Source: Metabacillus endolithicus
Lineage (GTDB): Bacteria; Bacillota; Bacilli; Bacillales; Bacillaceae
Length of the DNA: 64,000 bases
Assembly (NCBI RefSeq): GCF_023078335.1
Contig: NZ_CP095550.1
Location: 1,532,001-1,596,000 of the forward strand
Direction: 5' to 3'
The position numbers and the translations under genes are program-made. The notes under the pieces were generated by a model that had not been told where the DNA came from, did no database searches, and worked only from the letters and a program-made list of their open reading frames with translations. This document shows positions 7,865 through 18,082 of the stretch, in pieces. Each line of letters starts with the position of its first letter. Position 1 is the first letter of the stretch.

Positions 7865-8078
7865 TGTAAAACTCCCTATTATGTTTATAGTCTTTCAATT
7901 TGTAATACTTGACTAGCTTTTACTATAAAGAGAAAGTGTGGGATAAATATGGACGAATTATGGGAAATTATGAAATGGTTACTCATTCAGTAGTTCATTC
8001 CGGCTCCTTAAAGAATGCTTCTGTTTTTTCTACTGAGAATAGATCCTTGCAATAGTATAAAGCGCTTACTAAGTCCAA

Positions 8079-8107
8079 GAAAAAAAGACCCCAAATTGGA
8101 GTCTTTT
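8079..8107 (-). terminator. Terminator of the cold-shock gene
   Basis: AAAAGAC..CC-AAATT-GG..GTCTTTT hairpin with an A-run on the plus-strand left side. Confidence 0.8.
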
Positions 8108-8133
8108 ATAGAGCTGCTGTTGCAGCGTCATTA

Positions 8134-8331
8134 TTATTTTTGAACGTTAGCAGCTTGTGGTCCACGAGCTCCTTGCTCTACTTCAAAAGTAACTGTTTGG
8201 CCTTCTTCTAAAGTTTTGAAGCCATCACCTTGGATTGCTGAGAAGTGTACGAATACATCGTCTTGTCCTTCTACTTCGATGAAACCGAAACCTTTTTCTG
8301 AATTAAACCATTTTACTTTACCTTGTAGCAT
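8134..8331 (-). CDS. csp: Cold-shock protein (CspA/CspD family)
   Basis: This is a 65-residue single cold-shock domain. Both RNA-binding motifs are present (KGFGFI and VFVHF), with the usual start [10 protein letters not shown] and end GPQAANVQK. It is an RNA chaperone that melts structured mRNA in the cold. The start follows GGAGGAAAAACA. The same frame stays open upstream to 8565, but this is the long untranslated leader expected for csp mRNAs and has no protein signal. The region 8332–8605 therefore holds the csp leader and promoter. Confidence 0.96.
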   Translation of the reverse strand: MLQGKVKWFNSEKGFGFIEVEGQDDVFVHFSAIQGDGFKTLEEGQTVTFEVEQGARGPQAANVQK

Positions 8332-8605
8332 TGTTTTTCCTCCTGCGTGGTATCTAAAAAGTCCACATTGTATTACTATTCTTGCTAGACAACGATTCTT
8401 CAAGAGGAAAAAACTTTTTAAAGCACTTCCATCTCTCAGTCTTATCCGAACAAAAATAATTAAGTCAATCTTAACACTTATTTTTGTTAAAATCAAGAAA
8501 CTAAACAAGCTTTTATCCACAAATCTTCGATAAAAACCTACATATTTCTTACCACTAATGCCCATTATAGTGAATAAACCATTTTGATTTAAATGAGGTG
8601 GTACA

Positions 8606-9157
8606 ATGAATACCCCTACCTATCAGGATATTTTAAAAATAAATGAAAACCTAAATAACTCAAGCTTTTCCCATTGGTATCACGATGATTTATTTACTGT
8701 AACATGGTGGTTTCTATTATTATCAACAATTGGACCATTTATAGTATGGAATAAATTTAGAGATCGAAATAGATCACTTGAACTAATTCTTTTCGGACTT
8801 ATCAGTTCTTTGCTAGCTTCATTTCTAGATGAAGTAGGTATTTTCCTTGGATTGTGGGGATATCCGGACAAGCTTATTCCAATTATTCCGCCACTTGTAC
8901 CGGCTGATGTTGCCGTTATCCCTATTTTTCCCATGCTAATCTACCAATATTCACCAACATTTACTTCTTATATATGGAAATATATTATTTTTGCTGGTAT
9001 ACTCGCATTTATGATTGAACCAGCTTTTGTAAAGTTTGATATGTATGCCAATCACAAGTGGTGGACACATACCTGCTCATTTATTGGATTGATTTTATAT
9101 GGAATGATTATTTACTATTTCATCCGTTTTATTTTAACGCATTTTCAAAAAAGCTGA
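8606..9157 (+). CDS. CBO0543-type integral membrane protein
   Basis: This 183-residue protein has about five membrane helices. Conserved-looking features are a Trp-rich first helix ([11 protein letters not shown]), an Asp-Glu in the second region ([16 protein letters not shown]), Pro-rich [16 protein letters not shown] and a C-terminal ANHKWWTH. This pattern matches the CBO0543 family common in Bacilli, whose function is unknown. The start follows GAGGTGGTACA. It stands alone between two minus-strand genes. Confidence 0.75.
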   Translation: MNTPTYQDILKINENLNNSSFSHWYHDDLFTVTWWFLLLSTIGPFIVWNKFRDRNRSLELILFGLISSLLASFLDEVGIFLGLWGYPDKLIPIIPPLVPADVAVIPIFPMLIYQYSPTFTSYIWKYIIFAGILAFMIEPAFVKFDMYANHKWWTHTCSFIGLILYGMIIYYFIRFILTHFQKS

Positions 9158-9206
9158 TCATTCATTTTAAAAGGTTACATCCATCTTCCTTTTCAAAACG
9201 GCCTGT

Positions 9207-10847
9207 TTATGCTTGATAAAAGGTTACTTGGTTCTTCCCCTTATCTTTAGATTGATAAAGGGCTTGATCTGCTAAATCGATAACCTCATCAGGTTCTATG
9301 CCACATTCAGGCCAAATAGCTCCACCAATACTACATCTAATAACAACCTCAACTCCATCTCCTAACGAGATCGGTGAATTGATAGAACTAATTATGCTTT
9401 CTCCTAATTCGATCCCTTCATCTATTCTGGAATTTGTTTCACAACGAATAATTAAAATAAATTCATCTCCACCGAGCCGTGCCACAAAATCCCCTTTCTT
9501 AACAGACGCCTTCAATCTGTCTGCAACTTTTACTAATAAATCGTCACCAGCCTGATGGCCGTAAATATCATTTATATCTTTAAAGCCATCTAAATCCATA
9601 AATAAAAAGAAATAATTTTCATCATTAGTATCGTTCTCTAACTTTTTATCAATATAAGAGTATAATGCTACTCTGTTTGGCAGCCCTGTAAGGCTGTCTT
9701 TTAGAGCAAGTTTTTTCATTCTTCCAAGCTCAGATTTCGTTTCCATAATGGTATCGACCATTTCTCTTAAGGATAAGGAAAGATCATTCAAATCCCTAAT
9801 TCGTGTAAAATAAGGTATTTCTGTACGTTCTCCCCTTTTTAGTTGATTGGCTGCAATGGCAATTTCCTTAAGAGGATTGGCAACTCTACCTGCAATAAAC
9901 CAGCCAATCACGGCAAACAAAATCGCGGCTATCATTCCCACTGTTAATGTATAGCTTTTTAACTTTTCAACCGAAGCAAAGGCAGTGTCAACGGGTTCTC
10001 GCACAATAATCTTCCAGTTAAGACCTGGGTAATTTAAATATCCATCACTGTAAGAATAACTTGTTACATAATCTCTTCCATCGGGCCACTTCCTAATATT
10101 CCAATTCTTATCAGATATTGAATTGTCATTTGTTAACGATGTCGGCAAAGCAGTACCAATCATATTGTCTGGCCCCAACAGAATACGATTGTCTTCTGAG
10201 CGAATGATAAATACTTCAACACGCTTTGCACTTTTTAAGTGTGCTTTATATGGCTCAATAATCGACCTATGTATTTCTTTTGACCAATCCCAGCTAAGGT
10301 GAGAGGCTAACACCCCCGAAAACTCTCCTTTCTGATTACGGACTGGAAAACTAATATCAACAAACTCCACAGGTTCTCCATTGGGACTAGGCATTAATTT
10401 TGCAAGCAATACTGCTTCATGAACGTCACCGACAAATGGCTTTTTTATTGCTTCAAGATAAACAGGACGCTCTTTAATGCTATTTCCTACTAACATATTG
10501 TTTGTTGCTACAATCACTTCTCCTTCTTTATTCGTTATTCCAACCCAGGAAAAAGAAGAGATGTTCTTTTGTAACTCGTTTAAAAGGACTCTCTTGTCAT
10601 TAAGATTCCCCTCATCTTTTATGGTGTTTAGCTCACTAAGAAGCTTTAACTCGTTATATCGGGACCACATAAAAAAGTCTAATTTATCAGCCATCTGATA
10701 GGAAACATTTGATAATGAGTTTCCAATTTCCTCTTCCATTTCCTCACTTGATTTAGATCCAACAGAAATAGTCAAAACAGCTGTTAACAATATAATAAAG
10801 ATTAAAAATGTTAATGAAAAAAATGTCCGTAAACTAACATGTGACAT
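9207..10847 (-). CDS. Membrane diguanylate cyclase (dCache-HAMP-GGDEF)
   Basis: This 546-residue protein has a helix at 8–30, an extracytoplasmic Cache-type sensor (about 35–285), a second helix (about 295–318), HAMP (about 318–370) and a GGDEF domain (about 385–546). The active-site loop is ARLGGDEFILII and substrate motifs (FFLFMDLDGFKDINDIYGH) are intact, so it should make cyclic-di-GMP from GTP. The RxxD inhibitory site is replaced by KKGD, so product feedback is probably weak. The ribosome-binding site sits in a short hairpin (GGAG-AAC-CTCC) directly before the ATG. Confidence 0.9.
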   Translation of the reverse strand: MSHVSLRTFFSLTFLIFIILLTAVLTISVGSKSSEEMEEEIGNSLSNVSYQMADKLDFFMWSRYNELKLLSELNTIKDEGNLNDKRVLLNELQKNISSFSWVGITNKEGEVIVATNNMLVGNSIKERPVYLEAIKKPFVGDVHEAVLLAKLMPSPNGEPVEFVDISFPVRNQKGEFSGVLASHLSWDWSKEIHRSIIEPYKAHLKSAKRVEVFIIRSEDNRILLGPDNMIGTALPTSLTNDNSISDKNWNIRKWPDGRDYVTSYSYSDGYLNYPGLNWKIIVREPVDTAFASVEKLKSYTLTVGMIAAILFAVIGWFIAGRVANPLKEIAIAANQLKRGERTEIPYFTRIRDLNDLSLSLREMVDTIMETKSELGRMKKLALKDSLTGLPNRVALYSYIDKKLENDTNDENYFFLFMDLDGFKDINDIYGHQAGDDLLVKVADRLKASVKKGDFVARLGGDEFILIIRCETNSRIDEGIELGESIISSINSPISLGDGVEVVIRCSIGGAIWPECGIEPDEVIDLADQALYQSKDKGKNQVTFYQA

Positions 10848-10969
10848 AGGAGGTTCTCCTTATTTCAACCGTAAATTTAACCACAAGACTCTTCTATCTT
10901 ATAGCCTATTTTTTATATCGGTAAACTTTTAAAAATCTAAACTCTTTCAGAAAAAAATATCTATTAATA

Positions 10970-10998
10970 AAGGCAGTTGACACGATGTCAACTGCCTT
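10970..10998 (-). terminator. Terminator of the MarR–MmpL operon
   Basis: A 13-bp perfect stem (AAGGCAGTTGACA / TGTCAACTGCCTT) with a three-base loop. Confidence 0.9.
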
Positions 10999-11008
10999 CC
11001 TCTTACTA

Positions 11009-14000
11009 TTAAGCTCTTTTAAATGGCCACCAATTTGCTGCTCCAAATGTTTTTACCATAACTGGAATAAATAATGGTAATACAATGAGAGCATATAACA
11101 GTAGTCCTGTTAGAATAATAGATGCTATTTGAATAAGAGATAACATGCCTGATGGAATCATCGCTGCAAATGTCCCACCTAAAATGACAACAGCCGAAAT
11201 AATAACTGTTCCCATTTTCTTCATCGCGAGCAGCATCGCTTCACCAACTGAAAGATCTTTATATTCATTAAAGCGATCCATTAAGAAGATACTATAATCA
11301 ACGCCTAAGGCTACTAATATAACAAAGCCGAAGAATGGCACCGCCCAGCTAATTCCTGAATAACCCAAGATGTTAACAAAGATAACTTCATTAATTCCCA
11401 TAGCTGTATAATAAGTTAATATTAATGATCCAATAATATAGATTGGCATAATGATTGAGCGGAACAAGAAAACAAGAATAATAGAAATACCAACAAGCAT
11501 CAAAACAACTGTACGTGAATAATCGTTATTAGACATTGTACTTAAGTCAGCATTTGTACTTGTAATTCCACCAATAGCCACCTTTGCATTTTCAAGCTTT
11601 GTATCTTTCGTAGCTCTTTCAATTGCTGCATTTAACTCATCTACTTGATTAATCGCTTCATTTGAATAAGGATTTGCTTTGAAGATGACATCAAGCGTCA
11701 TGACTTTACGATCGTCAGACAAGTAGGTGTCTAAAGCTTGTTCGAAGTCCTCACTCTCTAACACTTCTTCTGGTAAATAAAATCCTGATTCAGATGATTG
11801 AGATAAATCTGCTAAATAATCTTGAGCTGAGCCAAGACCATCAGACACCTTATTCAAACCGTCAACACTTTGCGCTAATCCATCTGTTAATTGACTCATT
11901 TGACCATTTAAATCACCAAATCCATCAAGTAATTGTTGCTGTCCTTTTGTTACCTCTGAAAGACCATTTGAAACTTGCGGAATACCGTTAACGGCTTGAC
12001 CTTGGTAATCGGCAAGCTGATTTAAGCCTGCTTGTTGCTGATCAATTCCTTGAATTAGTTGTTGAAGTCCGTTTACAATTTGCTGCTGTCCTTCAATTAA
12101 TTTTTGGAATTGACCATTCGCTGTGTTCATTCCGCCTTGAATTGCTGCAAGTCCAGTATTTAACTCCTCAATTCCTCCAGATAATGTTGGCAATTGAGTT
12201 TGTGCAACATTTTGGACTGTACCCTTAATTGCAGCATAATTTGAATCTTCCGCTAGTCCCACATATGCTTCATTATTTTCTAAAGCCTCAAAATCTGAAT
12301 TCAACGATTTTAGTACATCTGATAAATCAGAGATACCTGAACCAATTTTGACATATCCACTATTTAAATTACCAATATTTGTTTCAACATCTTGGTATCC
12401 CTTTAATAATTGTTTACTTCCTTCTAAAGCTTGTTCAGCCCTGCCTTAGTTTTTGCTAATCCGTCTTTTATATCACCTGAACCAGCTGAACCTTGACGAA
12501 TTCCTTCTTCGATTTTCGCTAAATTAGTTTGAAGTTCTGACACACCTGAATTAAGCTTTGTCGTCCCAGTAATTAAATCACCAATACCGTCAGTTGCTTC
12601 TTTCAACTTTGGTGCAGAACCTGCCATTTCACTTTCTGCTTCAGCTAAACCATCACTGATTTTTTCGATTCCTTCATTACCATCTCCAAGGCCTTCTTCA
12701 AGACTTTCTGCTTGTTTTGATACATAAAAGTCTTCAATTTTCTCTCCAGTCGGTCTTGTTACAGAACGAACAGTGTCAACTAAATCAACCTTTTCTAATT
12801 CCTTCGTAATTTTCTCAGCGAGAGCAATGTATTCGGTAGAACCCATCTCTTCATCATTCTTAAGAACTACTTGAGTTGGCATTGAATCCCCAGGTCCAAA
12901 GCTATCCGATATAGCATTAAAGGCTTTTATTGAATTATAATCTCCACCTATTTCCTCAAGAGAATTAAATGATAATTCTCCATCATAGAAAGCTAAAAAC
13001 GGCACAGATACACATGCAACAACAAGAAGTGCAATAAGAGGTCTTGCGAGAGAAAAACGTCCAACAACTCCCCATATTTTGCTATCTTTGTGCTCTAATG
13101 TTCCTTTTGATGGCCAGAAGATTTTGTTTCCTAACACTGCCATAAAAAATGGAACAACAGTGAATAAAGCTATTAAAAGAATGGCAACTCCTACTGCTAC
13201 AGCTGATGCTGATTGATACAATTTAAATTGTGAGAAGCCAATAGCAGCAAACCCAATCATAACAGCCAAGCCACTAAAGAAAACGGTTCTTCCCGCGTTA
13301 CGATATGTCTCAACTATTGCCTCTGTGACACTCTCTTTATGTGATAACTCTTCTTTAAAACGACTTAATAAAAGGATACAATAATCTGTCCCGATTCCAA
13401 ATAATACAGCCACTAGGAAGATTTGTGTAAAGTTGGATATCGGAAAATTCATTACATCAACCAGCACAGAAACGATTGATTGTGATGCTAAGTAGGTAAG
13501 ACCTACTGTTATTAAAGGTATGATTGGTGCAATAATTGATCGGAAAACTAACAGTAAGACAGCTAAAATAAAGACAACTGTAATTCCCTCAGTCTTCTTT
13601 AGACCTTCCTGTGAGCTTGTCATAACATCCTGATCAATCATCCAGCCACTTGTATAATAATGTTCAACATTTACGTCTTCAATTGTTTTATAGAGTAAAG
13701 CAGATATCTCTTTTGCTTCACGATCATTTCTGTTAATTGTCACATTAGCAAGAATCGTTTTTCCATCTTCTGAAACTAACTGCTCTTCTAATGCTTCCTC
13801 GTTAAAATGAGTTAAAATATCCGTAACATCTAATTCTTCATTTTCTTCTAACAAGTGAATCGCTTTTTCAGCTTCCTTCATTTCTTCATTCGTTAATTTA
13901 TTATCATTATGAAAAACGAGAGCTGCTGAAATTTCATCGCCTACACTTTCTTTCGCCTGGACTTCATTCATGATCTCGTCGGCTAACGATGATGAATAAC

Positions 14001-14130
14001 CATCAGGCACACTAACCTGGCCTTTTTCCTTTACTAGGTCCGCCATGTTAGGAGCAACTAAAAATAATCCTACAACGATCGCTACCCATCCGATGATAAC
14101 AAGCCATTTTGCTTTTATAATTGCGTTCAC
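11009..14130 (-). pseudogene. MmpL/YdfJ-family RND exporter, one-base frameshift
   Basis: As one gene (GTG start after GGAGGAG) it would give about 1040 residues: two six-helix MMPL domains flanking a long coiled-coil segment rich in GL..G repeats (residues about 480–760). The first part ends at a stop near 12424 (after KAGLNKL). The frame that continues the coiled coil (AEQALEGSKQLLKGYQD) is open from about 12440 to the end. Adding one G to the GGG run (plus-strand CCC, 12439–12441) joins them exactly. The family exports lipids, siderophores or drugs, driven by protons; key residues are GIGTDYCILLLSRFKEE and ALGVDYSIFLMDRFNEY. It is co-transcribed with the MarR gene, which probably represses it. 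Error or real inactivation cannot be told apart here. Confidence 0.85.
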
Positions 14131-14132
14131 AA

Positions 14133-14594
14133 CTACTCCTCCATTTTACAGTCTTTTAAATTATCCAACAGAGTGTTTAATTTCTCATATGTTTCAATAA
14201 ATGAGACAATTTCATCTTCATCAAAACTAGTAATGATCGACTCAACCAACCTATGAATTTTCTCTTCTGTTTTTTCAAACAATTCTGTTCCCTTTTCTGT
14301 TAAGGTTAAATAAATAACCCTACGGTCATTTTCATCCCTTGTTCGTTTAATTAACTCCTTTTCTGTTAGTCGGTTAATGATTGCTGTAATGGCACTTTTT
14401 TTCACATCAAAGATCTCAGATAGCTCAGTAGATGTAAACGTACCAACTTTATGTATATATCTGAGCGTATAGTGCTGGTCGTTTGTTATAAAGTCTCCAA
14501 TACTATCCTTAACAAGACTTTCCCCCTTTTTAGTAACAGAAAAGCTTACTGCAAGATAACGATTAATTAAATCTTCTATTTGTTTTTCCTTCAT
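14133..14594 (-). CDS. MarR-family transcriptional regulator
   Basis: This 153-residue winged-helix protein starts at the ATG after AAAGGGTGG. MarR hallmarks are the recognition helix FDVKKSAITAIINRLTEKELI and the wing KRTRDENDRRVIYLTLTEKG. The exporter gene starts two bases after its stop. Such pairs are usually self-repressing, with inducer binding releasing the pump. Upstream, ACTATTTAACTATTAAC and GTGTTTAACTATAA (14625–14655) repeat TTTAACTAT, a plausible operator. Confidence 0.92.
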   Translation of the reverse strand: MKEKQIEDLINRYLAVSFSVTKKGESLVKDSIGDFITNDQHYTLRYIHKVGTFTSTELSEIFDVKKSAITAIINRLTEKELIKRTRDENDRRVIYLTLTEKGTELFEKTEEKIHRLVESIITSFDEDEIVSFIETYEKLNTLLDNLKDCKMEE

Positions 14595-14790
14595 AAAAGG
14601 AGCCACCCTTTCAAAGTAATTAAACTATTTAACTATTAACGTGTTTAACTATAATTTTTTTATCTTCTTCTGTCAATAAATAATTCTTATTCTCTCTAAA
14701 TAAAATCATTCATAACATCTAACAAGTTATATTTAGCATATAGTTACCAATAAAGGGAAACATAGGAGTAAAAGAAAAGGAGAGGTATAG

Positions 14791-15027
14791 ATGAGATCTT
14801 TCATAGGACGTAGACGATTCATTAATAAAGAATACCAACATATTTCGTTACTTTTCTTTATTATTTTTGGTTTACTTTGTGTTGGTTATTTCGTAGATTA
14901 TCTTATTTTTCAGGATTGGTCATTTTTATATGTCACCTCTCTTGCTCCGCTTTTTCTCGGAATTGTATACAAGCTAAAAAGTAAAGGTGAAGGTGAAAAG
15001 AAAATTGTTTTAACACCAAAAAGATAG
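14791..15027 (+). CDS. Small two-helix membrane protein
   Basis: This 78-residue protein starts with a basic stretch (RSFIGRRRFINKEYQ), has two membrane helices (about 18–38 and 44–62) and a basic tail. The start follows GGAGAGGTATAG. No family is recognised. It lies between convergent and divergent minus-strand genes and appears monocistronic. Confidence 0.65.
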   Translation: MRSFIGRRRFINKEYQHISLLFFIIFGLLCVGYFVDYLIFQDWSFLYVTSLAPLFLGIVYKLKSKGEGEKKIVLTPKR

Positions 15028-15033
15028 TCCAGC

Positions 15034-15063
15034 AAAAAAAGAAGGAGCAACTATTGCCCCTTC
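15034..15063 (-). terminator. Hairpin terminator between convergent genes
   Basis: GAAGGaGCAA / TTGCcCCTTC stem with an A7 run on the plus-strand left side. It overlaps the stop of the minus-strand gene. Confidence 0.75.
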
Positions 15064-15419
15064 TTCTGTTTCTCACTCTTTAATGTTACGATCGCAGACT
15101 CAAGATACATCTTATATTTCTCTGCTTCCTCTGTTTGTTCAGTATGTAATACGTTGATGATTCTTTCAAAGTTATCAATCAAATGATCTTCCTTCATTCC
15201 ACGTGAAGTTAGAATATTATTTAGCCAAAGTGCGTAGTCAATAAACAGCTTTTCCTCATTAAGAGAATAGGCCGTATCTAAATGCTTAAAATGATGATAA
15301 TTATCTTCAACACATTTTTTTCTTCCTAGTTCTCCATATTTTTCTTCTAAAATTGGATAGGCCTCATATATCCCTTCTACAATCTCATCAATCATAGAGG
15401 CAATGACTTCCTGCTTCAT
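15051..15419 (-). CDS. Conserved helical protein of unknown function
   Basis: This 122-residue, all-helical, soluble protein has motifs KCVEDNYHHFKHLDTAYSL and FIDYALWLNNILTSRGM. Its ATG overlaps the stop of the monooxygenase-like gene (ATGA), so the two are translationally coupled and probably work together. The His-rich YHHFKHLD segment might bind a metal or haem, but this is only a guess from the sequence and the neighbour. No family is recognised. Confidence 0.7.
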   Translation of the reverse strand: MKQEVIASMIDEIVEGIYEAYPILEEKYGELGRKKCVEDNYHHFKHLDTAYSLNEEKLFIDYALWLNNILTSRGMKEDHLIDNFERIINVLHTEQTEEAEKYKMYLESAIVTLKSEKQKKGQ

Positions 15420-15721
15420 TCTGCCACCACTTCATATCTTTGAACAATTGGTTTAATAGATGCAAGCTCTTGATCAGGGTAATTTTTCTCCAGTTCATGC
15501 ACTTTTTTGTATGCATCACTTGTTACCCAGTTCAAATAATCTTGCTTTGTTTTCCAATTAATTTGAACGGTTAATTCATTAGGTTTTACTTCGTTTTGTA
15601 ATAACTGAAACGATTGAAACCCCTCATATGTATCGACAAGTTTAGAACGTGTCTGATATATTCCAATAACCTCTTCCACCTTTTCTATTGGGACATTGAA
15701 GGTTGAATGAACAATATACAT
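15416..15721 (-). CDS. Antibiotic-biosynthesis/haem-degrading monooxygenase-family protein (ABM fold)
   Basis: This 101-residue protein starts at the ATG after GGGGAGAG; the longer frame adds 15 residues without a ribosome-binding site. The single ABM dimeric ferredoxin-like domain resembles HmoA/HmoB/IsdG: YIVHSTFNVP at the start, GFQSFQLLQNE, and W..K.DYLNWVTSDAYKKVH. The last stretch contains the position where IsdG-type enzymes have their catalytic Trp and His. The role in haem breakdown is inferred from the family; other ABM proteins act on quinones or other substrates. Confidence 0.7.
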   Translation of the reverse strand: MYIVHSTFNVPIEKVEEVIGIYQTRSKLVDTYEGFQSFQLLQNEVKPNELTVQINWKTKQDYLNWVTSDAYKKVHELEKNYPDQELASIKPIVQRYEVVAE

Positions 15722-15891
15722 GTAAAACTCTCTCCCCGCGTAGATAGTGTATGATGCTTCCTTCACTATTATAGATGAGATAGGTTTACCTGAAAACTAT
15801 CCTGTCTTTTACTGAAAATTGTATATCTATTTCATACTCTCCCCTTTTTTTGAAATACTATCATAGAATTTGAAACAGTGGGGGTTAGAAT

Positions 15892-16699
15892 GTGAAAAAA
15901 ATGCCAATGACTTCAATTACTAGCGGAATGGGAATTGAGGTAGTACCAGATGTTTTTTGTTTATCTGTTCAAATCGTAAATGTCGTATTTATTGGAGATC
16001 CCAAGCAGTCTAATGAATTTGTCTTAGTCGATGCAGGTATGCCTGAGTCACATGAGCTCATTATCTCTGAAGCCTCAAAAGAGATTCGGGGATGGCTGCA
16101 AACCTACTAGTATCGTTTTAACACATGGACATTTTGACCATGTAGGAGCGTTAAAAGAACTGCTAAATAAATGGGATGTTCCAGTATATGCCCATCCTTT
16201 AGAAGCACCTTATCTGTCTGGAAGAAGTGACTATCCACCACCAAACCCAGAGGCTGAAGGACTGGTTGCTAAAATGTCACCGATGTTTCCAAGACATAGT
16301 ATAGATGTTAGTTCAAATCTTGAACTGCTAAATGAGGAGGGGGTTATTCCTTCTTTAGCGGACTGGCGGTTCATTCATACACCTGGACATACGCCTGGTC
16401 ACATTTCTTTGTTCAGAGAATATGATCGAGCTCTAATTGTCGGAGATGCTTTTACTACAGTTGAACAAGAATCCTTATATGACGTGATGACCCAGAAACA
16501 AGAAATGCATGGTCCACCTGCATACTTTACTATAGATTGGAAAGCTGCTGAAGAATCTGTAAAAAAACTCGAGTCTCTTAAACCTTCCATCGCTGTATCA
16601 GGCCATGGTCTTCCGATAGCTGATGATGAATTAACAACGAATTTAAAAAAGCTTGTTGATACTTTTGCTGAAACTGAAGTACCTGAAAATAAGAAATAA
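15892..16699 (+). pseudogene. Metallo-beta-lactamase-fold hydrolase, one-base frameshift
   Basis: As one gene (GTG start) it would give 268 residues. The N-terminal part (to ASKE) is in one frame, and the metal-binding THGHFDHVGALKEL motif and the rest are in another. Removing one A from the AAAA run at 16077–16080 gives EASKRFGDGCKPTSIVLTHGHFDH. Later metal ligands are HTPGHTPGHISLF, the bridging Asp in VGDAFTT and SGHGLP. This is the broad glyoxalase-II-like MBL family; the substrate is unknown. A terminator follows. Confidence 0.82.
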
Positions 16700-16709
16700 A
16701 ATGTTTCTA

Positions 16710-16742
16710 ACGCATTAGCGTTTCCTGCTATTGCGTTTTTTT
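16710..16742 (+). terminator. Terminator after the MBL hydrolase gene
   Basis: ACGCA..AGC-loop-GCT..TGCGT hairpin followed by seven T. Confidence 0.65.
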
Positions 16743-16838
16743 ATGGTTAATTTCATGACAAATAAATCTTGATAATGTGTTTCTAACCTCTTAATTTTCA
16801 CCATACACTTTAATGATGACAAATTAAGGAGGGACCTC

Positions 16839-17663
16839 ATGATTATCATAGGAAACAGAGAAGTAAATGGAAACGAATTAAAATCCTCCGCTTTTAAGAC
16901 AGAACAAATTGAAATGATCGACAAAATGGATCGTTATCAAGAAAGCTATTCTTTTATGAATAATCAGCATTTTCAATTCACACTTCAAATACGATATGCA
17001 ACAATCCAGGCTGCTCGTCACTTATTGGCCAGTAAGGCTAAATTTACGACCTTTGAGCGTGCGCACTGTAATGAGCGTTTCTGGAATTTAACAGAGCAAG
17101 GCGGCTTTAAACTAAAGCAAGGAATGAATCCGGCTGATGCCATTAACGATATTTTCCAGAATGGTGTAGAGTATGGATTTGAATGTGCTACTGCGATGGT
17201 TATCATCTTTTATAAAGCTGTTTTAGATTCCATTAATAATGCTCAATTCAACCGTATTTATCAGGGCATTTACCTTCGCGACTGGCAATCAGATAATGAT
17301 TTGCCAATCTATACGAGACGGGGAAATGATTACTTACCAGGAGATTGCTTGTATTTTGATAATCCTCAATTTAATCCAAAAACACCCCAATGGCGAGGAG
17401 AAAATGTGATTGATTTAGGCAATGACCTATATTTCGGTCATGGTATCGGCATAAAAACAGCAGAAGGAATCATTGAATCCTTAAATAAGAGAAGAAAAGC
17501 TTATGCAACGGAGTCTGCGTATCTTCTTTCACAAGTTACCAGATTAGATAACCGGTATCTGTATCAATTCTCTAATAATGCTCAATCTAGAGCTCAGATT
17601 CCAACTTTTCTTGCTTCAAAAACAATCGTTAGTAAAATAGGCAGTGCCACTTTTTATCATTAA
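16839..17663 (+). CDS. tgl: Protein-glutamine gamma-glutamyltransferase (spore-coat transglutaminase)
   Basis: This 274-residue protein matches Bacillus Tgl, which cross-links coat proteins by epsilon-(gamma-glutamyl)lysine bonds in the late mother cell. Evidence: the nucleophile motif GFECATAMVIIFYKAVLD (Cys about residue 113), FERAHCNERFWNLTEQGGF, LPGDCLYFDNPQFNPKTPQWRGENVI and FGHGIG. It starts after GGAGGGACCTC. B. subtilis Tgl is about 245 residues, so this one is slightly longer at the C-terminus. It indicates a spore-former. No sigma-K promoter was confidently read. Confidence 0.95.
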   Translation: MIIIGNREVNGNELKSSAFKTEQIEMIDKMDRYQESYSFMNNQHFQFTLQIRYATIQAARHLLASKAKFTTFERAHCNERFWNLTEQGGFKLKQGMNPADAINDIFQNGVEYGFECATAMVIIFYKAVLDSINNAQFNRIYQGIYLRDWQSDNDLPIYTRRGNDYLPGDCLYFDNPQFNPKTPQWRGENVIDLGNDLYFGHGIGIKTAEGIIESLNKRRKAYATESAYLLSQVTRLDNRYLYQFSNNAQSRAQIPTFLASKTIVSKIGSATFYH

Positions 17664-17672
17664 GCTACTGAT

Positions 17673-17706
17673 AAAAAGGCAATCGGGAACGACCGATTGC
17701 CTTTTC
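17673..17706. terminator. Bidirectional terminator between tgl and the DUF2651 gene
   Basis: AAAAAGGCAATCG / CGATTGCCTTTTC stem between convergent genes. Confidence 0.9.
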
Positions 17707-17713
17707 TTTACAT

Positions 17714-17959
17714 TTATTTGGTTCTCTTCCTTTTTATTCTACCGAATAAGTACATAATCATTGTCACAATAACAGAAAGCAGTGTGTATAGTAGCACCCA
17801 AATGAAAAAGGATTCATTGAATAGAAGGAGCATTAAAAAGGTAAAGAGGACAAATAGAATGGCTGGTGTAACATAGGTTTTTTTCGTTACACTGTAACCA
17901 ACTATTGAAATGACAAGTACAGTGATTGGGAAAACCAAAAAGATAAGCTGAAATTCCAT
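17714..17959 (-). CDS. DUF2651-like small membrane protein
   Basis: This 81-residue protein has about three membrane helices and a basic tail (GRIKRKRTK). The pattern FPITVLVISIVGYSVTKKTYVTP..FNESFFIWVLLYT resembles the DUF2651 (YbeF-like) family of Bacilli, of unknown function. It is monocistronic and convergent with tgl. Confidence 0.7.
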   Translation of the reverse strand: MEFQLIFLVFPITVLVISIVGYSVTKKTYVTPAILFVLFTFLMLLLFNESFFIWVLLYTLLSVIVTMIMYLFGRIKRKRTK

Positions 17960-18082
17960 ACTTCACCTCAAACGGTATGTGCTTTTATGTTTTCTCATTT
18001 TACCATAAAACAAATAAAAGAAACCATCTTAGGATGGAGCTTATTATTTCCACAACCAACATATTTCATTAAAATTTCACAC

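Noticed and set aside
8052..8072. cre site before the PrsA-like gene
   Set aside because: ATAAAGCGCTTACT misses three consensus positions; too weak to list as a feature.
8332..8565. N-terminal extension of the cold-shock protein frame
   Set aside because: The cold-shock domain starts at 8331 after a clear ribosome-binding site. The extension has no domain and fits the long csp leader.
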